Shown here piece after piece: positions 49,009 to 58,800 of a stretch of 64,000 nucleotides of DNA. The notes under the pieces are model-generated. The model made no database searches. It saw nothing but the letters and a program-made list of their open reading frames with translations, and was not told where the DNA came from. Position 1 is the stretch's first letter, and each line of letters opens with the position of its first letter. The translations under genes and the position numbers were made by a program. This DNA is from Liolophura sinensis (taxonomy: Eukaryota; Mollusca; Polyplacophora; Chitonida; Chitonidae): assembly GCF_032854445.1 (NCBI RefSeq), contig NC_088299.1, positions 16,797,608-16,861,607 of the forward strand, written 5' to 3'.

Positions 49009-50312
49009 CCAGGTTAGAATGATTACTACTCAGCAGTTGTCTATAGAACAATTATAGACCTGCTAAGTACCCAGTACCGGCCAATCGAGTAGGGTGATTA
49101 CAGCTCATGAGTTGTCTATACAACAATTATAGACCTGATAAGTATCCAGTGCCGGCCCATCGAGTAGAGTGATTACAGCTCATGAGTTGTCTATAGAACA
49201 ATTATAGACCTGCTAAGTACCCAGTGCCGGCCCATCGGGTAGGGTGATTACAGCTCATGAGTTGTCTATAGAACAATTATAGACCTGATAAGTACCCAGT
49301 GCCGGCCCATCGAGTAGAGTGATTACAGCTCATGAGTTGTCTATAGAACAATTATAGACCTGCTAAGTACCCAGTGCCGGCAAATCGAGTAGAGTGATTA
49401 CAGCTCATGAGTTGTCTATAGAACAATTATAGACCTGCTAAGTACCCAGTGCCGGCCCATCGGGTAGGGTGATTACAGCTCATGAGTTGTCTATAGAACA
49501 ATTATAGACCTGATAAGTACCCAGTAGTGCCGGCCCATCGAGTAGGGTGATTACAGCTCATGAGTTGTCTATAGAACAATTATAGACCTGCTAAGTACCC
49601 AGTACCGGCCCATCGAGTAGAGTGATTACAGCTCATGAGTTGTCTATAGAACAATTATAGACCTGCTAAGTACCCAGTGCCGGCCCATCGGGTAGGGTGA
49701 TTACAGCTCATGAGTTGTCTATAGAACAATTATAGACCTGCTAAGTACCCAGTGCCGGCCCATCGAGTAGAGTGATTACAGCTCATGAGTTGTCTATAGA
49801 ACAATTATAGACCTGCTAAGTACTCAGTGCCGGCAAATCGAGTAGAGTGATTACAGCTCATGAGTTGTCTATAGAACAATTATAGACCTGCTAAGTACCC
49901 AGTGCCGGCCCATCGGGTAGGGTGATTACAGCTCATGAGTTGTCTATAGAACAATTATAGACCTGATAAGTACCCAGTAGTGCCGGCCCATCGAGTAGGG
50001 TGATTACAGCTCATGAGTTGTCTATAGAACAATTATAGACCTGCTAAGTACCCAGTACCGGCCCATCGAGTAGAGTGATTACAGCTCATGAGTTGTCTAT
50101 AGAACAATTATAGACCTGCTAAGTATCCAGTGCTGGCCCATCGAATAGGGTGATTACAGCTCATGAGTTGTCTATAGAAAAATTATAGACTTGCTAAGTA
50201 CCCAGTGCCGGCCCATCGAGTAGGGTGATTACAGCTCATGAGTTGTCTATAGAACAATTATAGACCTGATAAGTATCCAGTGCCGGCCCATCGAGTAGGG
50301 TGATTACAGCCC
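49005..50312. repeat. 75-bp minisatellite with an internal hairpin, about 17 copies
   Basis: The unit begins GTGATTACAGCTCATGAGTT and contains GTCTATAGAACAATTATAGA plus C, an inverted repeat with 7-bp arms (GTCTATA/TATAGAC). Variants recur about 453 bp apart (CAGTAGTGCCGG near 49523 and 49976; AAATCGAGTAGAG near 49382 and 49835), showing a six-unit higher-order repeat. Confidence 0.95.
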
Positions 50313-50882
50313 ATGGTTATTAAGCCACATCCAACAAGGAAAGACAACTAAGTTTTGCTGTCCCCCTGTCTAGATTCAAATCAGCCACAGCTTACTTATA
50401 TAACGTAAAATATCCAGTGGACTTGGTGTGGCGGTTTAAATACACTCTTTATTTGTAACGAAAAAATTTCTGATCAGGCATTTGCCATGAAGTTTTTCCA
50501 TTTGTAGAAACGGGTAGATGACACAAGAACATGTAATGCGTCTTTATTAAAACCGCCTTCCTGCCCAAAGCGGAAGTTAAATGTCAGAAAAGAAACATGA
50601 ATTAAGGCTGACTCATAGTGAATGTAACGTTTTCCCATGCACTCAGATGGTGAGTTGCCATGACAATAAAGCGAAGGGCATAGTTCAACCGTGTAATCCA
50701 AATAAAAAATAAAATAAAATAAAATGCAAGATACAGCTCATCTCAAGTGAAAGGTCCATCACATGAAATCACTTTCAGTGTTATGTGTACTTTAAGCAAC
50801 TTTGTACTCGCCACATTCCATCATTATTTCAGCTGGCCCGGTCGAATGGGCTGAGAATGACTAATGAATTGCAGTCCATGTA

Positions 50883-51340
50883 CACCTCAGTATTGACAGT
50901 GTACACCTCTGTATCAACAGTGTGTATCCAAAATATCCACAGTGTACACCTCTGTATCAACAGTGTGTATCCACAATATTCACAGTGTACACCTCTGCAT
51001 CCACAGTGTACACCACAGTATCCATAGTGTACACCTCTGTATCCACAGTGTACACCTCTGTATCCCCAGTGTACACCACAGTATCCACAGTGTACACCTC
51101 TGTGTCAACAGTATGTATCCACAGTATCCACTGTACACCTCTGTATCCACAGTGTACACCACAGTATCCACAGTGTACACCTCTGTATCAACAGTGTGTA
51201 TCCACAGTATCCACAGTGTACACCTCTGCATCCACAGTGTACACCACAGTATCCACAGTGTACACCCCTGTATCAACAGTGTGTATCCACAATATCCACA
51301 GTGTACACCTCTGCATCCACAGTGTACACCACAGTAGTGT
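50883..51340. repeat. 21-bp minisatellite, about 21 copies
   Basis: The unit is GTGTACACCTCTGTATCCAC plus A, with variants TGCATCCACA, GTATCAACA and ACCACAGTATCC. A multiple of three, hence overlapping ORFs of up to 140 codons on both strands. Confidence 0.93.
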
Positions 51341-51344
51341 GTGA

Positions 51345-52430
51345 TGCCATATAGGTTTCCAGAGACTAAAGTCAGATGGCCACAGATGAATAAAAGCAAA
51401 AGCCTCCCATATGGGGAGGTTTGACATCAGTAACAATATACACCATCAGAATAACAAACCGTTTGGGAAACAATATGTCTGGAAAACTGTCAAAGTGCAT
51501 TAAGAAGATCAAACTGACATCATTTTGTCAAACATTGACGAAATTGACAGAAACATAAAACTTGATCTGTGACTTGTCATGGTAAGTAAAGACGCGTACG
51601 ACGGTCTTGCGGAGAATCGTCCTCTGTATGGAAACGTTCGGAAAAGTCGGCAGCTTTACTTCATGAATTTTGGAGACATTATGCCCATGGTTCAAGATGA
51701 AGTACGTTTCATGTCTTTACTTATTATATATGTGTAAGAGCCTGGTATATGGCACATACCTATACAGCTGCGTTAAGTGTACAGACTGGATTGGAGCTCC
51801 TGCATTTATCATTTTCCAAAGAACGGCTCAACTAGTCATTAATGCATTATTCGTTTCACCAATTAACAGGAAGATAACCCACTTTTGGACAATGTGGTGG
51901 TAAAAGTTAACTCCCTTGTATTAACATAGTGGGTGTAATTACCAGAAAACCTTAACTGCTTCGACAAAGGGGAAAAAACAAGGTGAAGTACATGTATGAC
52001 ATTAAGCTATTGTCTCATATATTATCTATATAAATTGTCCGCATATATACATAATATTTGGCTGCATTCTACGATATATATATATATATATATATATATA
52101 TCTTAAATACTTGACGAAAACAAAGGGAGCACAGGTAGATCTACAAAAAAAATACTGTACAAAAAAGTAGGCCCTGCGATCCGCAGAATTGTATTATTGA
52201 TACATTCAGTGACCCATATTCGTCTATCTCATGTTATTACGTATTACATTTGTGTTCGTACATTTACAGCTCTATGGCTGCCAAAAAAGACGAAGGTGTA
52301 AATTACAGCAGTGTTAAAGCGCACTGCTTACGTACGCCACTGGCTGTAAATTTATAGAAAAAAGGGAATTGGTCATGTACTGAAATATATACTGCAACCC
52401 AAACTGTCAGCTATCTTTACTACAAAATGC
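51345..52430. other. No gene recognised; 3' flank of the SEA-EGF gene
   Basis: Contains a short palindrome at about 51402-51420 (CCTCCCATATGGGGAGG) and the TA microsatellite. The 77-codon ORF at 51670-51903 (+) shows no recognisable domain. Confidence 0.4.
52077..52101. repeat. (TA)n microsatellite
   Basis: An uninterrupted TATATA run of about 12 dinucleotides. Confidence 0.9.
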
Positions 52431-52434
52431 ACTA

Positions 52435-52440
52435 TTTATT
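52435..52440 (-). terminator. Polyadenylation signal of the SEA-EGF membrane gene
   Basis: AATAAA on the minus strand, 267 bp beyond the stop codon at 52707. A plausible 3'UTR end for the multi-exon gene. Confidence 0.55.
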
Positions 52441-52706
52441 ATTACAGCGCAACGCCAGAAACAATTCTGATGAAACCTGTTTTGAAACTCCTGAATATGA
52501 CTGCGGGTATCGCAAATAGGCCTTGCAAAAATTACCTGTTTTTGTCACTCAAAATGGAATCTCGCTGCATGAATATATGCTAAATGTAAGACCTAAATAC
52601 AAAATATTCAGACTAAGTGTGTACACTGTCTTGGCCTGTCCCCACGTCTTCTCACGGTGAACCCAGTGCCGCTAACGCCAACTTGGCCACAGTAATCATG
52701 CCATCG

Positions 52707-52841
52707 CTAATCCTGCTGTAAGCTTTCGTACGTATTACGTCTGCCATCAAACCGCGTACCATAGGTCAGCTGCAGGTACCTCCGTTCCATGTCACCTTGT
52801 GCCACAGGTCTGAAAGTTAGCTGAGGCCGGGGTAGTACGGA
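52707..52841 (-). CDS. SEA-EGF gene exon f (terminal)
   Basis: Acceptor TGCTTTCAG, 44 codons and TAG at 52707-52709. The tail contains RRYLQLTYG and NTYESLQQD, two YxxL motifs separated by 12 residues. That spacing is at the upper limit of an ITAM-like pattern. AATAAA follows 267 bp downstream. Confidence 0.87.
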   Translation of the reverse strand, partial: SVLPRPQLTFRPVAQGDMERRYLQLTYGTRFDGRRNTYESLQQD

Positions 52842-55800
52842 CTGAAAGCACAACACGGGAAATTTTGTTTAAAAATGTTGTACCGCACATTTTTTTTGGC
52901 TAAAAAATACATCGACCCGCGCACATAATTTTTAAAATTAACTTAAAATCGCCAAAATAACTGCCTCTCACTAAATATTAGCCTCACCTATACACGCGTT
53001 ACCGTTCAAAATCGGTAATAAAGTTCCTAAAATCTATAAAGCGGGTCACAAAATAATTTTATAAACTTCAGAATCAATTATTTACTTATTTATTTGATTG
53101 GCGTTTTACGTCGTACTCAAGAATATTTCACTTCTACAACAGCGGCCAGCATTATGGTGGCTGGAAACCGGGCACAGCCCGGGGAAAACCCACGACCATC
53201 CGCAGGTCGCTGGAGGACCTTCCCACATACGGCCGAAGAGGAAGCCAGCGTGAGCTTGACTTGAACTCACAGCGATCGTACCGGTGAGAAGCTACTGGGT
53301 CATTACGCTGCGCTAGCGCGCTAACCAACTGAGCCATAGAATCATTTAAACACAATGCACAGGTACGTGTCTGATTTTTAATGAAAGGCAATAAATTGAG
53401 CTCAGAATTCTTGGTAAATCTAGAGAAAATTCCACTAGCGAGTTTTGTCGAAAATGTCGCGCATGGCCAGTTTAAACTAGGGTTGATTTAGCCCTAACAT
53501 GGTGGTATAGAGTGTGTCCTGACGATTTGGATGGATGGATGTTCTTTTCATCAGTGTCGCAGACGTGCTCCCTTTTTAAAATCTAACTAAAATTCCTTAG
53601 ATTTCTTCCCACCAGGCGACTTGCAGCCGAAAATAGCAGGGTATTGTTCTTTTTTGTTATGTTGTTGTTGTTGGCTATTTCTTGTTTTTTATTTCCTCGG
53701 GGTGGGGGGGGGGGGGGAGGGCGGAGGTAGGGAAGCCACACACAAAACTCAATGTAAAGTGATTTATTTTAGATTGCCGAACTTTTGCACTTCTCTGCTT
53801 CAGAACTGCATGACGGCTGGATGACGTGTAACGCGAGGGAATACGAGATTTTATGGGACCAAAGTCAACGTGGAATTGCCATTAGGCCTATTATACGTTA
53901 GAAAGCAGCTCGGCCCTTACCATTCGACTGAAGTCAAGGCTTTCAATCCGTCTCATCCACGGTGTTGGGGAATTCTCGTATTTCTAAATCACAAAATATG
54001 AAATAAAATATTATTTTTGCTGTTTTCTTTGGTCGAGTACAAGAGTTTATATGTTTAATGCCACACTCCAGGTTGCATTACTTACTCAATGGCGGTATTT
54101 TACAGGGTGAAAGACATGTGGTCAACGAACGTAAGACTGTGCAAGCAGCCACAGAGCGTCGTTAATCGCTTGTTGTCTCGAAGGCATCATAAACAGTGAA
54201 AGCAGGATTCCACAATTTCACAGTTCATGGACGGGTGCCATAGCGACTGAAAGGCATGGACATTTAACCAATAAGCCACGGCCAAAGTTCCAGTGGTAAA
54301 CAATTTAATACATACATGGAAAAGTAATGTATATTTTCTTTAAACAAAGCTTTAAAATTAAAATATACTTGTTGCTAAAATAGATCATGTGCGGAAATTG
54401 TCACATGACTATCTGAAATGCCACTTCTACAGTACACTTCACTCACCGGCCTAATATAGTCCGGGTCTTGATTGTCGGCCAAACTAAGCTCAGTCTCATT
54501 GTCTTCCTCTGTGGGTTCGGTCAAATTCGGCAGTCGGGCAAAACTTGTCATCGGGGAGTCCAGTTTGTCACTACAAAGAATTATAACGCTGGCATCAATG
54601 GCAGATTATGGTTAGGTAAGAAGAAAGCATCGATACGTCTGGACTAAATCTATGGAAACTTCAGCCCGTGCACAAGTGGGTTACTACATTCTAGGTCTGG
54701 AATTTGTAACTGAAAGTAAAATTCGCAAAATCCGATTGTAAACTTTTTCCATATGATGTCTCGATATGCTGGGATTATTCCTGTTCGTCCTTGCTGGCCT
54801 GTTAGAATAACACCCTATAGCACTGAGGTCACGTGGTGAGTGAAGACAAACTGGAAGATTCTGTTCAATACCTGGCCAGGAGTGGTCTTGTATCATATTA
54901 TACGACATCAGAATGAATACATAAATAATCGACCGATTCCACAAAAGCAGAATTTACTTATATCATCAAAGAAATGAAGATTTCAAATCCATGTCTGGAA
55001 CATCCTACGTCGGCCTTATGTCAGCCGGATTTTCATCAACACCAATCAGTTAGATATAAATGAATCTATCCGTAAATAATATTCAGTCATAAGCTACAGT
55101 GAAGAGAGATTGGCAAACTTAAGTGACTAGGCTTCGGCTAAATTTACAGTAATCTCGTGACGTTTTGACATTGAATGTATGTATGTATGCTTTGGGTTTA
55201 ACGTCGTACTTAACAGTTTTTCAATCGTAAGACGACGAGGAGTCATCATGTGTGTACATGTAATGTGTCTTCTTATGGCAGGGCGAGTCCAAAGCGCTGC
55301 CGCCACTGAAGCACCACATTGACATTACACCCGACATGACACCCCTCCTAGTCACATTATACTGACACCGGACCAACCAGTCGTGTTTCTTTGCTCTAGT
55401 CTATCAGTGCTGAGCGCCAAGCGAGGCAGCAGCTAGCACCTTTTTTGATTGTTTGAGTGTTTGGTATGCCCCGATCTGGGTTTGATCCGGGTCTCCCGGC
55501 TCCAGGCGAACGCTCCAACTACTAGGCCACCGATGGTGCCTATTTGACATGGAGAATGTGACCCAAAACAAGAGAAACCGGTGTGCACAAACCACCTGAT
55601 CACATTTTTAATTCATTTGAGAACATTAACATCTGAACTCACGTCTTGGTTTTCTTTGTTGCTCGCCGCCTACAAAGGCAACAAGTGACTATGACCAGTA
55701 TTAAGAGGACAGCCCCAGCACTGGCAGCGCATGCTATTGCTATCACTCTCCAAGGCGGTGCGACCACTCGGACTTGTCTTGTCTCACAATGTCTGCCGCT

Positions 55801-58800
55801 GTACACGTAACTGTCGTTCTCAGGGCACCTGTCCAAAGTCAGAGAACAGCGAGAAATAGTCGCCAGTGTGGTGTATCAAACAGTGAAAGAAAAAGAACCA
55901 GCTCAAATTTGCAACTGGCTGCGATATCCCACAAGAGCGTCGATTCCATCTTGACATCGTGACTTTCGTTACGTAAATAGCTACTGTTAACAGATAGAGT
56001 GCCAGAAATGAAATCGACGAATCGACCGATAGACCTAGAGACCGACAGCTTGTAGAGCTGTTTTTCGCAAGTAGAATGTGATAAAAGAATAACTTAAAAA
56101 CATAGGTGAGATAAATATATTTATTTATTTTAAGTTTTACGCCCTCTTCGAGCATATTTTACTTATACGGCTTCGGCATTTTGGTGGAAGGAAACCAGGG
56201 GAAACTCCAAGGCCATCCGAAAGTTACTCGGAGACCTTTTCATGTTGCCATGCAGTTTGTAGGTCATGGATTCACAGCCCAAGACTAGTCCTGGCATACA
56301 ACAAATTTGACGTGACAGTTAACATTCCCAAATAATGTAATGACTCTTGTCCCTGGCCCCTGCCACAAGAAGACACATATACACACACGAAAAGACTCCT
56401 CGTCGTTATATGACTGAAAAATTGTTGAGAACAAGATACAAAAATCAAGCATACAAGGATATCAATTTGATGATTTAGCATACACACAAAAGACATGTTG
56501 TATGCTTGGGGTTTTAAGTCACCCATAGCAATTTTTCAGTCATATGACGACGAGGAGTCATTGGGTGTGTGTTCAGATACTACTCCTTCTTGTAGCAGGA
56601 TGCGTTCATACCGCCAAAGTGCTGTCTCGCCACTCAAGTATCATACTGAAAACACCAGATATTACGCCCAACCCGGTCGCAGTATACTGCATGACACCGG
56701 GACAGGAAGTCATGTTTCCATGCTCTAACCTCTCTGTGCTGAGCGCCAAGCGAGACAGTAACAAGTACCATTTTAAAGTCTTTGGTATGACCCGACCAGG
56801 GTTTGATCCCGGGTTTCGCAACTTCAAGGCGGACGCTCTACATTTGGGCCACCGAATATTCACGCACGGACCCACCGTTAGATGTTCACTGAACCGACAA
56901 AGATCTATTACAAGTTGGTCTACATGTAAACTGTAAAATATCAAATAAATTAGCGTTTATACACAATGAGTTACCTGCAGGTGGGTTTGAAATCCACAGT
57001 CGTCTGACACGTGCCATGTACGCAAGCATTCTTAGGCAAAGTACAGATCGCCTTACATGTCAAGCTTTCCCCAATATTAAATTGATAACCTCTCCAACAA
57101 GTGGCCAATCGCGTCACACCTGTGAAATGGAAAAATACGTCAAAAAAAAAAATAGGTTGCTGGAAAGATGTCATTCTCGCACTAGTGCATATAACGACGA
57201 AAAAATGTACCATGTGATGTATCACGGATATCATCGTTCACGCTAGGGCGTCTTCTTCATTACACCTCGCTTAGAGTGTGAGCAGACCAGACCGTTTTCT
57301 TCATTACACCTCGCTTAAAGTGTTAGTAGACCAGTCCGTTTTCTTAATTACATTTTCCTTAGAGTGTTAGTAAACCAGACCGTTTTCTTCATTACATTTT
57401 CCTTAGAGTGTTAGTAGACCAGGCCGTTTTCTTCATTACAACTCCCTTAGAGTGTTAGTAGCTCAGACCGTTTTCTTCATTACATTTTCCTTAGAGTGTT
57501 AGTAGGCTAGGCCGTTTTCTTCATTACACCTCGCTTAGAGCATTAGTAGACCAGGTCGTTTTCTTCATTACATTTTTCTTAGAGTGATAGTAGACCAGGT
57601 CGTTTTCTTCATACCTGGCTGAGAGAGTTAGTAGACCATTAAATAAAGTAAATGTGTGAAATTTAAATAACCATCGCTTGTGTGAATCATACTTTTACCT
57701 CTTCATCTTTTCACCTTACACTTTTAGCACCCACAAATTTTAGCACCCACAACTTGTAAAAAAAGGTGGAAACGCATCGTTATTTACTGTCTTGTAAGTC
57801 TTGTAAATATTTTGATCTTCCCTCGGAATATATATCAAACAAACTTTGATAGAAAAGCATTTGTGACTGCCATTCTTTTTTAAATCGAAAGTCAAGCGTT
57901 TATTCCTATTTGAAGGCACAAAATTTCGTAACACAGAAGCTTCCTCTTTTTTAACTTATCAGAATTATTAAACTGCAGGCATTCATGTAGCGACGTAAAT
58001 GAGAAGTGGGCGTTTTGTGGACAAGCCACATGTATTGCTGATCAGCTCAGGTCTATCTGAGGCTGTTATCCCGGCAGTTCCACGGGTGAGATCGTTTTCG
58101 TCTAAGAAAACAAGGAACACAAATGTAGGAACGAACCCACATAAAACTAGATCAACCATGCCTTGTGTCTAGTGACGAGAATTTACAGATATTTTCACTT
58201 GCTCATCTGCGTAATCTTGTCTATAGTTGGTGAAAACAGATATACACTGAAGAGGACGTAAGTCAACCTTAGAACAGATGCGTTTTTAGGGTACATCGCC
58301 TCAGCTTTATCTTGGTCAAACTGATCGTTACTGTCCCATTCTCCAGCCCTATTACATTATATTTGTTAAGTGTGTAAATACGCATTAGCCAAGCCTTTCC
58401 TTGATTAAAATGATCGTTACTGTCCCATTCTCCAGCTTTGTTACATTATATTCGTTAAGTGTGTAAACACGCATTAGCCAAGCCTTTCCTTGATTAAAAT
58501 AATCGTTACTGTCCCATTCTCCAGCTTTGTTACAATTATATCCGCTAAGTGTGTAACCACGCATTAGCCAAGCCTTACCTTGATTAAACTGTTCGTCACT
58601 GTCCCATTCTCCAGCTTTGTTACATTATATTCGTTAAGTGTGTAAACACGCATTAGCCAAGACTTTCCTTGATTAAAATGATCGTTACTGTCCCATTCTC
58701 CAGCCCTATTACATTATATTTGTTAAGTGTGTAAACACGCATTAGCCAAGCCTTTCCTTGATTAAAATGATCGTCACTGTCCCATTCTCCAGCTTTGTTA

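Noticed and set aside
50922-51399. 131-140-codon ORFs
   Set aside because: The 21-bp repeat is a multiple of three and open in both strands. No independent coding evidence.
53280-53338. tRNA gene (A-box and B-box-like blocks); also at 16614-16690 and 55480-55540
   Set aside because: Each is the head of a SINE followed by the family core and tail; there is no complete cloverleaf with an acceptor stem.
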